From contig NZ_JBHSHD010000002.1 in assembly GCF_042652785.1 (NCBI RefSeq), positions 186,001 to 250,000 on the forward strand: a stretch of 64,000 bases of DNA. The letters are read 5' to 3'. The notes under the pieces were generated by a model. It worked only from the letters and a program-made list of their open reading frames with translations. It did not search any database and had not been told where the DNA came from. The stretch comes from Dokdonella_A ginsengisoli (GTDB lineage Bacteria; Pseudomonadota; Gammaproteobacteria; Xanthomonadales; Rhodanobacteraceae). How positions within the stretch are numbered: position 1 is the stretch's first letter; the number at the start of each line of letters is the position of its first letter. The position numbers and the translations under genes are program-made. This document shows, in pieces, positions 53,608 to 61,995 of the stretch.

Positions 53608-54372
53608 GTGGATGTCGCGAACGACTATCTGGAATTGGCCACTCCTGCGGGCGAGACGATCAAGGTTCTGCGCAAGAGCCATCCGCAGGCGCGCCGTCTG
53701 CGCCTGACGGTGACCTCTGGCGGCGCACGCGTCACCTACCCCGAAGGCACACATCCGGCCCAGGTGTTCGCGTTCCTGCGCAAGCACGGCGAATGGCTGG
53801 AGCGCAAACTCGACGAGCTGAGCCTGGGTTCGGCCCCGCCGCCGCTCAAGCCCGGCGCGGCCACGGTGATCCCGCTGCGCGGCGAGACCACGCGCCTGTC
53901 CTGGCGCGACGGCGCCTATCCGGCCATCGAGCAGCAGGAAGACCGCCTGGTGCTGACCCTGCCGCGTCCGCACGGCAAGTCCACGTTGTCCGCGGCGCGC
54001 GCGCTGATGCGCTCGTTCCTCGAAGCGCAGATCCGTCGCGACGTCAGCCGCTATCTCGCGCGCTACTGCCCGGAACTCGGCCGCGCGCCGACGGCAGTCA
54101 AGCTGCGCCCGCTCAAGAGCCTGTGGGGCAGCCTCGACACGCGCGACCGCGTCACGCTCGACCTCGCCCTCGCGCTGGCGCCGCCGGCCGCGTTGCGCTA
54201 CGTGGTCGTGCACGAGCTCTGCCACCTGCGCATCCGCAGCCATTCGCCGCGCTTCTGGGCGCTGGTGGAGAAGCTGTATCCGGAATGGCGCGAACAGCGC
54301 GACTGGCTGCGCCTGAACGGCCAGGCCCTGAAGGCCGAACTGAACCGCCTGATCCGCGCCGAAGCGGAGTGA
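53608..54372 (+). CDS. YgjP-like (DUF45, M48-related) metallopeptidase
   Basis: 254 residues. The metal-binding HELCH lies in VVVHELCHLRIRSHSPRFWALVE, preceded by LWGSLDTRDRVTLDLALALAP, both typical of the YgjP/DUF45 family, with a beta-rich N-terminal part. AGGAG stands ahead of a GTG start at 53608. The family is often linked to restriction or housekeeping roles, but its substrate is not settled; here it sits 32 bases after rdgC and could share its transcript. Confidence 0.88.
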   Translation: MDVANDYLELATPAGETIKVLRKSHPQARRLRLTVTSGGARVTYPEGTHPAQVFAFLRKHGEWLERKLDELSLGSAPPPLKPGAATVIPLRGETTRLSWRDGAYPAIEQQEDRLVLTLPRPHGKSTLSAARALMRSFLEAQIRRDVSRYLARYCPELGRAPTAVKLRPLKSLWGSLDTRDRVTLDLALALAPPAALRYVVVHELCHLRIRSHSPRFWALVEKLYPEWREQRDWLRLNGQALKAELNRLIRAEAE

Positions 54373-54437
54373 TCCGCGCGCGCGGCCTGCGCGCAGCACG
54401 CCACGCTTGCGCGTTTCACGTGCGATCCGGTGATATC

Positions 54438-54464
54438 CACTCCTGATCCCTTCCTTCAGGAGTG
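54438..54464 (+). promoter_or_regulatory. Hairpin enclosing the Shine-Dalgarno of the next gene
   Basis: CACTCCTGA (54438-54446) pairs perfectly with TCAGGAGTG (54456-54464) over nine bases, loop TCCCTTCCT. The AGGAG ribosome-binding site of the gene starting at 54468 is buried in the 3' arm, so translation would need the stem to open. Confidence 0.6.
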
Positions 54465-54467
54465 TCC

Positions 54468-55382
54468 ATGTTCCGCACCGCCGTCCGATCGCTGCTCCTG
54501 CTGTCCCTCGCCGGCACCGCGGCGACCGTCCACGCCGCGGAGGAATGCGGCTTCCTGCCGACCTCCGAGGTCGACGCGGCCTTTCCCGAATTCGCGCCGT
54601 GGCACACGATGGTCGGCGGCGCCGTCGGCCACTGCACTTTCCTCTCCGACGAGAGCGCGCCGCCGAATTCGGTCAGCTTCATGCAGCAGTTCAAGCCGTC
54701 CGCGGCCGACGCCGGCCGCATCTACGACGGCATGCGGCAGGGTCTGGCCGGCGAGTACGTGATGAAGGACGTGGCGGGCCTGGGCGAGCGCGCCTTCCGC
54801 TACGAACCGAAGGACGACGAGGCCGAAGGCCCGCGCATGACCTCGATCGTTGCGCAGAAGGGCAAGCTGGTCGTGACGATCTCCGTGGTGCTGCAGCGCG
54901 CGGTGACGGATACCGACGTCCGCGCCGCGGCGAAGCTCGGCCAGAGCGCGCTGCGCGGCGCCGACGATCCGGCGGTCGCGCGCAAGGCGTCCTCGTGCCC
55001 GTGGCTCGACGAAGCCGGATTGAAGAAGCTGTTCGGCGGCAAGCCGCACGAGGTGCAGGTCTACGGCGAGAATAGCTGCATGGCGGCGGACCAGCAGTCG
55101 CGCGCGCTGCTGGTTTCCGCCATGAAGACGGCGGACGGCTTCTCGCTCGACGCCATGCGCACGCCCGACTGCCAGTACCGCGACCTGCCCGAGCTCGGCG
55201 AGGGCGCCAAGCTGTCGTTCGCCTGCAAGAGCGGCAATCCGCGCGCCGGTGTCGGCTTCGTCGCGAACGGCCTCGCCATCGAGCTGACCTGGACCGCCGC
55301 CGGCACCGAGCCGGGCGACGCGGAGAAGGCCGCGCTGGTCGAACTGGCGAAGGCCGCACGCGCGGCCGAAATCGCGCGCTGA
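54468..55382 (+). CDS. Secreted protein of unknown function
   Basis: 304 residues. Signal peptide (MFRTAVRSLLLLSLAGTAATVHAA). Six or more cysteines in the mature part (ECGFLP, GHCTFLS, SSCPWLD, NSCMAAD, PDCQYRD, FACKSG) suggest three disulfides in two similar halves (54.5-55.0 and 55.0-55.35 kb). No family was recognised. The ATG at 54468 is six bases after AGGAG; the GTG two codons earlier is less likely. Its ribosome-binding site lies in a stable hairpin, so expression may be controlled at translation. It converges on the hydrolase with a four-base gap. Confidence 0.75.
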   Translation: MFRTAVRSLLLLSLAGTAATVHAAEECGFLPTSEVDAAFPEFAPWHTMVGGAVGHCTFLSDESAPPNSVSFMQQFKPSAADAGRIYDGMRQGLAGEYVMKDVAGLGERAFRYEPKDDEAEGPRMTSIVAQKGKLVVTISVVLQRAVTDTDVRAAAKLGQSALRGADDPAVARKASSCPWLDEAGLKKLFGGKPHEVQVYGENSCMAADQQSRALLVSAMKTADGFSLDAMRTPDCQYRDLPELGEGAKLSFACKSGNPRAGVGFVANGLAIELTWTAAGTEPGDAEKAALVELAKAARAAEIAR

Positions 55383-55386
55383 ACGT

Positions 55387-56241
55387 TCAGCCGCGGAACG
55401 CGCGGATCGCCGACGCCATCGCGCCGGCGTCTTCCAGGTGCAGGTGGTGGTTGCCGGGCAGCCGCACGACGCGGATGCCGGCGACCTGCGCCGCGCGCGC
55501 CTCCATCATCGCGGCCGGCAGATAGCTCGTTTCCGGTTCCGCCAGCACGAGCAGGGTGCGCGCGCGGATGCCCGCCAGCATCGACTGCACCTGCGCTTCG
55601 GTGAAGCGCACCGGGCTCGCCAGCGTCAGGCGCGGATCGCTGGACCAGACCAGACCGCCGTCGGCCGGCGTGACGCCGCGTTCGACGATCGCGCGCGCCG
55701 CCGTTTCGCTGAGCCCGTTCGCGGCGACACGCGCCGCGACCGCCGCCGGCAGGTCGGGAAAGACGCGCAGCGGCCGGCGCGTCGCGTAGGCGGCGCGCTG
55801 GTCGAGCGCGCGGCGCAGCTGCGCCAGCGCGTCCTCGGCCGCGTTCGTCAGCGGACCGAGCGCTTCGATCAGCAGCAGTTCGTCGACGCGCTCGGGATAC
55901 AGCGCCGCGAACAGGCTGGCCAGCGTGCCGCCGAGCGAATGCCCGAGCAGGCCCGCGCGCGCCCAGCCGAAATGATCGAACACCCCGCGCAGTTCGTCGA
56001 AGCGGTCGACGTAGTGGTACCAGCCGTCCGGCGGCAAGTGCGACGAGCGGCCGTGGCCGCGCAGGTCGAGCGCGACGACGTAGCGCTCGCCGGCGAGCAG
56101 CGGCGCCAGGCGATCGAAGCTGCCGGCGTTGTCGAGCCAGCCGTGCAGGGCGAGCAGCGGCGGCAGCGCCGGATCGCCCCAGGCCTTCGCCGCCAGCGCG
56201 CCCTGCGCCAGCGGGATGCTCAGTTCCTCAGCGCGGCTCAC
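55387..56241 (-). CDS. Alpha/beta hydrolase
   Basis: 284 residues from GTG at 56241, which overlaps the hemH end by 14 bases; a start at 56301 would lie deep in hemH. The fold is clear: LLALHGWLDNAGSFD (oxyanion), ALDLRGHGRSSH, nucleophile elbow GHSLGG, acid in LVLAEPETSY and the final His in PGNHHLHLED. Probably a small-molecule esterase or epoxide/lactone-type hydrolase; the substrate is unknown. Confidence 0.87.
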   Translation of the reverse strand: MSRAEELSIPLAQGALAAKAWGDPALPPLLALHGWLDNAGSFDRLAPLLAGERYVVALDLRGHGRSSHLPPDGWYHYVDRFDELRGVFDHFGWARAGLLGHSLGGTLASLFAALYPERVDELLLIEALGPLTNAAEDALAQLRRALDQRAAYATRRPLRVFPDLPAAVAARVAANGLSETAARAIVERGVTPADGGLVWSSDPRLTLASPVRFTEAQVQSMLAGIRARTLLVLAEPETSYLPAAMMEARAAQVAGIRVVRLPGNHHLHLEDAGAMASAIRAFRG

Positions 56242-57343
56242 CGCGGACGTGCTCGTAGCGCGCGCGCGAGGCGATCTGCTGCGCCGAGGCGCGGCCGGCA
56301 TCCCAGGCCGGATCGAATTCGGCCCAGCCCTGCCCCTGGCGCAGGATCAGCTCGGCCAGCGCGGCGACGTGGTCGTCGCCGGAATTGAGCGCCGGGATGT
56401 AGTCGAAGCGTTCGCCGCCGGCGCGCAGGAAGCGCGCGTGATTCGTCAGCGCGATTTCCTCCAGCGTTTCCAGGCAGTCGATCGAGAATCCCGGACAGAG
56501 CACCTGCACGTGCCTGACGCCTTCGCCGGGCAGCGACTGCAGCACCGCCTCGGTGTACGGCTTGAGCCAGGACTGGCGGCCGACACGCGACTGGAAGCTG
56601 ACGATCAGCTCGTCCTCGCTCAGGTCCAGCCGTTCGCGCAGGCGCCGGGCGGTCGCCTGGCACTGGCAGAAATACGGATCGCCCTTGCGGAAGTATTTTT
56701 CCGGAATGCCGTGGTAGGACAGCAGCAGGCGCTGCGCGCGACCGTGGCGCTGCCAGTACGCCTCGACGCTGCGCGCCAGCGCCTCGATGTAGCGCACCTC
56801 GGTGGGATAGTCGGCGACGAAGCGCAGCTCCGGCACCCAGCGCCAGCGCGACAGCTCGGCACCGACCGCGTCGAACACCGACGCCGTGGTGGTGCCGGAA
56901 TACTGCGGGAACAGCGGCAGCACGAGCAGGCGGCGCACGCCGGAGGCAGCCATTTCGCGCAGCACCTTGCCGATCGCCGGCTCGCCGTAGCGCATCGCGT
57001 AGCGCACCTGGATCGGACCCGGCCGCTGCACCTTCAGCGCTTCCTGCACGCGAGTGCTCAAGGTCGCCATGCCGGTCTGCAGCGGCGAGCCTTCCGGCGT
57101 CCAGATCTTCGCGTACAGCGCGGCCGAGCGCGCCGGCCGCACGCGCAGGATCACGCCGTGCAGGATCGGCTTCCACAGCTTGCCCGGCAGCTCGACGATG
57201 CGCGGATCGGACAGGAACTGCGCCAGGTAGCGCCGCACCGAGCGCTTGTCCGGCCCGCCCGGCGTACCGAGATTGACCAGCAGCACGCCGGCGGACGGCT
57301 CGCTGCCGTGGCGATGGGGGGCTTGTCCGAAGTAGCGGGGCAT
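56228..57343 (-). CDS. hemH: Ferrochelatase
   Basis: 371 residues. GVLLVNLGTPGGP at the N-terminus, LPLFPQYSGTTTASVFD, the metal-site SYHGIPEKYFRKGD and the C-terminal GFSIDCLETLEEIA plus PALNSGDDHV mark ferrochelatase, which inserts Fe2+ into protoporphyrin IX. The start at 57343 gives the usual short N-terminal arm. The gene is translationally close to the downstream hydrolase (14-base overlap). Confidence 0.95.
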   Translation of the reverse strand: MPRYFGQAPHRHGSEPSAGVLLVNLGTPGGPDKRSVRRYLAQFLSDPRIVELPGKLWKPILHGVILRVRPARSAALYAKIWTPEGSPLQTGMATLSTRVQEALKVQRPGPIQVRYAMRYGEPAIGKVLREMAASGVRRLLVLPLFPQYSGTTTASVFDAVGAELSRWRWVPELRFVADYPTEVRYIEALARSVEAYWQRHGRAQRLLLSYHGIPEKYFRKGDPYFCQCQATARRLRERLDLSEDELIVSFQSRVGRQSWLKPYTEAVLQSLPGEGVRHVQVLCPGFSIDCLETLEEIALTNHARFLRAGGERFDYIPALNSGDDHVAALAELILRQGQGWAEFDPAWDAGRASAQQIASRARYEHVRGEPR

Positions 57344-57476
57344 GGCGGGAACCGGGGCAACCCGCGTCCGCGGGTGCGCGCCTAAGATATTGACGAGCTT
57401 GGGATTGCTGCTAGACTCGGGAACGCTACCGCGGACCACCGCGGAGCGACGACTACCATAACGATAACACGCCGCC

Positions 57477-58412
57477 ATGCGCCCACTGACCTGCTTGATC
57501 GCGGCAGGGATGCTTGCCGTTTCCGCACCCCGTGTCTGGGCGGCGGCGAACGTCGCCTACGGAGAGGCGTTCGATACGCTTTACAGCGTCCAGCTCGACA
57601 GCCGCCAGGCGACCGAGCTGGGCCGGTCGGGCCTGTTCCGCGGCCAGATCATCGGCAACATCAGCGGATTGACGACCACCGCCGACGGCTCGCTCTATGC
57701 CGCTGCGGGCGGCTTCAAGCTGCTGGTGAAGATCGACCCCCAGGACGGCCGCGCCAGCGTGATCGGCAGCTTCGGCCTCGACGGCCAGGGCGATCCCAGC
57801 CGCAACGACGCCCTCGACCTGAACATGATCGCCGGCTGCGACGACACGCTGTGGCTGTCGTCGGCGGTGGCCAACAAGCTGTGGAAGGTCGATCCGGCGA
57901 GCGGCGCGACGACCCTGGTCGGCTCGACTGGCCACACGATCACCGGCCTGGCTGCGCGCGGCGACCGGCTCTACGGCGCCGGCGGCAAGGGCGACAACAA
58001 CTTCTACGGCATCGATCCGCAGACGGGCGCTGCAACCCTGATCGGGCCGTTCGGCCCGGCCGTGACGACCTGGGTCAACTCGATCTCGATGAGCTTCGAC
58101 GACGCCGGCACGCTGTGGGCGGTCATCAACTACGTGCCGCCGCTGGACAATTCCCAGCCCGTCGCGGACTGGAGCGATCTGGCCACGATCGACCCGGCCA
58201 CCGGCACGGTGACCGTGCTCGGTCCGGTCACCGGCCCGGAATCGCTGCGCCAGGTCGGCATGAAGGGCTTCACGGTCGGTCCCACGCAGTGCACGCGCGG
58301 CACCACCGGCACGCACGCGGCACCGGTCGGTTCGCCGTGGGCGCTGGCCCTGCTCGGGCTGCTGCTGGCGGCGGCCGGAGCCGGCGGTGCGGCGCGCGCG
58401 CTGCGCCGCTGA
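57477..58412 (+). CDS. Secreted beta-propeller protein with IPTL-like C-terminal sorting tail
   Basis: 311 residues. Signal peptide MRPLTCLIAAGMLAVSAPRVWA, then propeller repeats (ISGLTTTADGSLYAA, LVKIDPQDGRASVIGSFG, LWKVDPASGATTLVGSTG, FYGIDPQTGAATLIGPFG, LATIDPATGTVTVLGP). The C-terminus carries PVGSPWALALLGLLLAAAG followed by a short basic end (RALRR), the layout of an IPTL/PEP-CTERM-type exosortase or rhombosortase tail: short motif, single helix, Arg cluster. The ligand is unknown. No sortase gene is seen in this window. Confidence 0.8.
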   Translation: MRPLTCLIAAGMLAVSAPRVWAAANVAYGEAFDTLYSVQLDSRQATELGRSGLFRGQIIGNISGLTTTADGSLYAAAGGFKLLVKIDPQDGRASVIGSFGLDGQGDPSRNDALDLNMIAGCDDTLWLSSAVANKLWKVDPASGATTLVGSTGHTITGLAARGDRLYGAGGKGDNNFYGIDPQTGAATLIGPFGPAVTTWVNSISMSFDDAGTLWAVINYVPPLDNSQPVADWSDLATIDPATGTVTVLGPVTGPESLRQVGMKGFTVGPTQCTRGTTGTHAAPVGSPWALALLGLLLAAAGAGGAARALRR

Positions 58413-58483
58413 CCATTGATTCGGCTTCATCGCGGACTCATGTCGGGCTGGTAGCCTGAGCATTCGCCTTTCCGGAGACCCCG

Positions 58484-59164
58484 ATGCGCCAAGCCGTCGT
58501 TGCCCTGCTGCTCACCCTGTTCGCGGCGACCGCCCTGCCGGCGCGCGCCGGCGAGGACGAGAACAAGCGTGCCGAGAACGCCGTGCGCGTGCTGAAGGAG
58601 GTCATGGAGGCGCCCGACAAGGCCATCCCGAAGGACCTGCTGCAGAACGCCCACGCGGTCGCCGTGGTGCCGGACGTCATCAAGGCCGGCTTCGTCATCG
58701 GTGGCCGCCACGGTTCGGGCCTGATCACGGTGAAGACGCGCGACGGCACCTGGTCCAATCCGAGTTTCGTCAGCATGACCGGCGGCAGCATCGGCTTCCA
58801 GGCCGGTGTCTCCTCGACCGACGTGATCCTGGTCTTCCGCACGCAGCGCGGCGTCGATTCGATCGTGCACGGCAAGTTCACCCTCGGCGCCGACGCCTCC
58901 GCCGCGGCCGGCCCGGTCGGCCGCACCGCCCAGGCCGCAACCGATGCGCAGCTGAAGGCCGAAATCTATTCGTACTCGCGTGCGCGCGGCCTGTTCGCCG
59001 GCGCCGCGCTCGACGGCACCGCGATCACGATCGACAACGACGCGAACCAGGCGGTCTATGGCAAGGGCGTGACGGCGCGGCGCATTTTCGACGGCGGCGT
59101 GCAGAACGTGCCGGACCCGGTGGTCGACTTCCGCGACCGACTGGAGGAGTACACTAGCCGCTAG
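58484..59164 (+). CDS. SYLF/Ysc84-domain lipid-binding protein
   Basis: 226 residues. Signal peptide MRQAVVALLLTLFAATALPARA; the SYLF pattern is complete: IPKDLLQNAHAVAVVPDVIKAGFVIGGRHGSGLI, FVSMTGGSIGFQAGVSSTDVILVF and AEIYSYSRARGLFAGAALDG. Such domains bind phosphoinositides in eukaryotes; bacterial secreted copies have unknown ligands. CGGAGA precedes the ATG. It stands just upstream of tatABC but with its own spacing of 76 bases. Confidence 0.9.
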   Translation: MRQAVVALLLTLFAATALPARAGEDENKRAENAVRVLKEVMEAPDKAIPKDLLQNAHAVAVVPDVIKAGFVIGGRHGSGLITVKTRDGTWSNPSFVSMTGGSIGFQAGVSSTDVILVFRTQRGVDSIVHGKFTLGADASAAAGPVGRTAQAATDAQLKAEIYSYSRARGLFAGAALDGTAITIDNDANQAVYGKGVTARRIFDGGVQNVPDPVVDFRDRLEEYTSR

Positions 59165-59240
59165 GCGAGGTCTGGGAGTTTCGGTTTCCGGACGACTGCA
59201 GACCGGCGGGCACACGCCCGCTTCGTTCAGAGGAATCGAT

Positions 59241-59456
59241 ATGGGTAGTTTTAGCATCTGGCACTGGCTGATCGTCCTGGTCATCGTCGCCCTGGTCTTC
59301 GGTACCAAGCGTCTGCGCAACATCGGCGAGGACGTCGGCTCGGCGATCAAGGGTTTCCGCAAGGGCATGCAGGACGGGGACGCGCAGCAGCTGAAGGCGG
59401 ATCCGCCAGCGCAGCCGGGCACCACGGAAACCAAGTCCGAGCGCGACTCGGTCTGA
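59241..59456 (+). CDS. tatA: Twin-arginine translocase subunit TatA
   Basis: 71 residues. The N-terminal helix (MGSFSIWHWLIVLVIVALVFG) is followed by the hinge and amphipathic helix TKRLRNIGEDVGSAIKGFRKGM. TatA oligomers form the pore or weakened membrane for folded proteins. GAGG lies before the ATG. First gene of tatABC; the carotenoid oxygenase in this window is a likely client. Confidence 0.95.
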   Translation: MGSFSIWHWLIVLVIVALVFGTKRLRNIGEDVGSAIKGFRKGMQDGDAQQLKADPPAQPGTTETKSERDSV

Positions 59457-59499
59457 CGGCTGACGTCGCGGCGATTCCGCCGCGACCTGCGAAGGCGCC

Positions 59500-59814
59500 A
59501 TGTTCGATATCGGCTTCAGCGAGATCGCCCTGATCGCGGTCGTCGCCCTGCTCGTGCTCGGGCCGGAGCGGCTGCCGCGTGTCGCGCGCACGGCCGGCGC
59601 CCTGCTGCGCCGCGCGCGCAACAGCTGGCAGGAAGTGCGCGGCGAAATCGAACGCGAACTCGCCGCGGAAGACCTCAAACGCACGATCCACGACACGCAG
59701 CGCGCCGCCGACGTGCGCGCCGATCTGCACCAGGCCGCCGGCGAGATCGAGACCTCCGTGCGCGATGCCACCGCGCCTACTCCTTCCGGCGCCCCCTCCG
59801 ATGAGCGACGCTGA
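59500..59814 (+). CDS. tatB: Twin-arginine translocase subunit TatB
   Basis: 104 residues. The short N-terminal helix MFDIGFSEIALIAVVALLVLGPERLP has the Glu and Pro typical of TatB, followed by an amphipathic helix and a coiled charged tail. TatB and TatC form the receptor for RR signal peptides. The end overlaps the tatC start by 14 bases. Confidence 0.93.
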   Translation: MFDIGFSEIALIAVVALLVLGPERLPRVARTAGALLRRARNSWQEVRGEIERELAAEDLKRTIHDTQRAADVRADLHQAAGEIETSVRDATAPTPSGAPSDERR

Positions 59815-60565
59815 GCGCCCCGACGACGGCGAGCAGTCGCTGATCTCGCACCTGATCGAACTGCGCGCGCGGCTGCTCAAGGCGGTCGCCGCCGTGCTGC
59901 TGGTGCTGCTCGCGCTGCTGCCGTTCGCCAACAAGCTGTACGGCTGGCTCGCGCTGCCGCTGATCCAGCATCTGCCGCAGGGCGGCACGATGATCGCGAC
60001 CGAGGTCGCCTCGCCGTTCCTGACCCCGCTGAAACTCGCCTTCTTCGTCGCGCTGTTCATCGCGATCCCGGTCGTGCTGTACCAGCTGTGGGCCTTCGTC
60101 GCGCCGGGCCTGTACCGGCACGAGAAGCGCCTGGCCGTGCCGATCCTGGTGTCGTCGGTGCTGCTGTTCTACATCGGCTGCGCGTTCGCGTATTTCCTCG
60201 TGCTGCCGGCGGTGTTCACGTTCATGACGGCGGTCGCGCCGGCTGGCGTCGCCGTGATGCCGGACATCGGCCACTACCTCAGCTTCGTGCTGATGCTGTT
60301 CCTCGCGTTCGGGCTCTGCTTCGAGGTGCCGGTGGTGCTGGTGATCCTGGTCGCGCTCGGCGTGGTCACGCCGACACAGCTCGCCGAGGGCCGCCGCTAC
60401 GCCATCGTCGGATCGTTCGTGATCGCCGCCGTGCTGACGCCGCCGGACGTGCTGTCGCAGACCATGCTGGCGGTGCCGATGTGCCTGCTGTACGAAGTGG
60501 GCATCTTCGGCGCGCGCGCGCTGATGCGCGGAGATTCGTCGGGCCAGCCTTCGGCGACGAATTGA
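59801..60565 (+). CDS. tatC: Twin-arginine translocase subunit TatC
   Basis: 254 residues. SLISHLIELRARLLK is the conserved cytosolic N-terminus; six helices follow, with LFIAIPVVLYQLWAFVAPGLYRHEKR between helices 2 and 3 and a conserved Glu in CFEVPVVLVILV. TatC recognises the twin-arginine signal. The first ATG at 59801 overlaps tatB; the upstream part of the frame is a shadow of tatB. Confidence 0.96.
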   Translation: MSDAERPDDGEQSLISHLIELRARLLKAVAAVLLVLLALLPFANKLYGWLALPLIQHLPQGGTMIATEVASPFLTPLKLAFFVALFIAIPVVLYQLWAFVAPGLYRHEKRLAVPILVSSVLLFYIGCAFAYFLVLPAVFTFMTAVAPAGVAVMPDIGHYLSFVLMLFLAFGLCFEVPVVLVILVALGVVTPTQLAEGRRYAIVGSFVIAAVLTPPDVLSQTMLAVPMCLLYEVGIFGARALMRGDSSGQPSATN

Positions 60566-60569
60566 ACCG

Positions 60570-60586
60570 GGCGCGCGACGCGCGCC
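60570..60586 (+). terminator. GC-rich hairpin after tatC
   Basis: GGCGCGC (60570-60576) and GCGCGCC (60580-60586) form a seven-base stem with a three-base loop, starting five bases after the tatC stop. There is no U-tract. Confidence 0.35.
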
Positions 60587-60697
60587 TCCACACATGTTAC
60601 AAATCGTCACACTGCGACGCGGCCTCGCGTGCCGATCGCCGCGGCCTGCGCAGTACACTTGTCTACGAGGCAAACAATACCGCTCAATGGCACAGTC

Positions 60698-60913
60698 ATG
60701 AAAAAGACCATTGTGGAAAACGACGACGCACGTGATGCCAGCCTGCGCGTATCCAAACGCGTACGCGACAGTCTCAAGGCCGCCGCCGCCGTGATGGGTC
60801 GCCCGCTGTACGACGTGACCAACGAAGCGATCAACGACTATCTGTCGGGCCTCAAGCTCGGCGATCCGCTGGCCGCGATCCGCCGCGGCGGCCGTTCGCG
60901 CAAGGCGGCCTGA
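60698..60913 (+). CDS. Small ribbon-helix-helix-like protein
   Basis: 71 residues. DASLRVSKRVRDSLKAAAAVMGRPLYDVTNEAINDYLSG has the strand-helix-helix pattern of RHH DNA-binding proteins, with a basic C-terminal tail (RRGGRSRKAA). The preceding 130 bases are AT-richer than usual (TTACAAATCG, TTGTCTACGAGG, CAAACAATACC) and probably hold its promoter. No toxin gene is adjacent on this strand, so it may be an orphan regulator. Confidence 0.65.
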   Translation: MKKTIVENDDARDASLRVSKRVRDSLKAAAAVMGRPLYDVTNEAINDYLSGLKLGDPLAAIRRGGRSRKAA

Positions 60914-60940
60914 AGAACCCTTTCGACGGGGAGCGTCGCC

Positions 60941-61696
60941 TCAGCGACGCCGGACGGCGATCTCGCGGAATCTCCGCAGCAGCGTGCGGGCGAGCGGCGT
61001 CGGCCGGTTCGCGCGCGCGCTGCAGCAGTCGGTCGAACAGTCGCCTTTCAGGGCCGGCCGGCGCGCGGCGAGGTAGCCGTGCATGATCTCGACGCTGAAT
61101 TCCGGATGGAACTGCAGCCCCCACACGTTCGGGGCGTAGCGCACCGCGTGGTGCGGATCGTGCGCGGAGCTGGCCAGCAAGGTCGCCTCGCGCGGCAGCT
61201 CGAGCACGCTCTGCTGATGCGAGACGTGCGCGGGGAAGCGGGCCGGCGCGCCGCCGAGCAGCGCATCGTCGTTGGCGGCGCGCTGCCGCTCGATCGTGAC
61301 CGTACCGATCTCGCGCCCGGCCGGGTGGTAGTCGACGCGGCCGCCGAGGGCGTGCGCGAGCAGCTGATGGCCGTAGCACACGCCGAGCACCGGCACCCCG
61401 GCGTCGATCGCGCCGCGCAGCCAGGCCGCGGCGTCCTCGCTCCAGCGTTCGCGTTCGCTGACCATCGCCGGCGAGCCGGTCACGATGACGCCGGCATGCG
61501 CGATCGTGGCCGGCAGCTTCTCGCCGAGGTCGGCGCGCACCACGTCGACCTCCTCGCGCGCGAGGCCGAGGCTGATGCGGAACCAGTGCGGGAAATCGCC
61601 GAAACGCGCGCGGATCCTCGGCAGCGTGCTGCCGGTCTGCACGATGAGCAGCGTGGCCTTGCCTGCAGCGCGCACGAACGGAGGTTGGAAGGACAT
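60941..61696 (-). CDS. Class I glutamine amidotransferase
   Basis: 251 residues. The nucleophile Cys is in GVCYGHQLLAHALGG and the catalytic His/Glu in GLQFHPEFSVEI, the GATase1 triad. The protein belongs to the stand-alone group often annotated as GMP-synthase-like or gamma-glutamyl hydrolase-like; the actual amine acceptor is unknown. It is convergent with the RHH gene. The C-terminus has a Cys pair (CSTDCC). Confidence 0.87.
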   Translation of the reverse strand: MSFQPPFVRAAGKATLLIVQTGSTLPRIRARFGDFPHWFRISLGLAREEVDVVRADLGEKLPATIAHAGVIVTGSPAMVSERERWSEDAAAWLRGAIDAGVPVLGVCYGHQLLAHALGGRVDYHPAGREIGTVTIERQRAANDDALLGGAPARFPAHVSHQQSVLELPREATLLASSAHDPHHAVRYAPNVWGLQFHPEFSVEIMHGYLAARRPALKGDCSTDCCSARANRPTPLARTLLRRFREIAVRRR

Positions 61697-61995
61697 CGAC
61701 GGTTACCGGGCCGAATGCGGGTTTGTGGCCTCGCGTATCGCCCGGTGTGATCGCACCCCGGGCGCGGCAGCGCGGCCGGTGGCACTTTTGGTGTCTGGGC
61801 AAGCACCTGTCAAGAGAATCCGCCGTCGCCCTCCTCGACATCGAGGGCACCCGCGTCGCCCGACGCAACGCGACCGCCACAGCCGCCATCGGTTCAATGG
61901 CGGCGATGCCGCCGCGATCCCGCCCCCGGACCTCGGCGAGACCGCAGGCGCCGCGTGACCCGCTCCGACGCGGCGCCCGGCGATGCCGTGGCGTC
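61697..61995. other. 299-base gap without a recognised gene
   Basis: Between the amidotransferase start and the 3' end of the beta-helix gene. A TTGACA (minus strand, 61808-61813) could be part of the amidotransferase promoter, but no matching -10 was evident. Nothing else was identified. Confidence 0.4.

Noticed and set aside
61697..61995. Small gene in the gap before the beta-helix gene
   Set aside because: Open frames here are Arg/Ala-rich shadows without ribosome-binding site or similarity to a known family.
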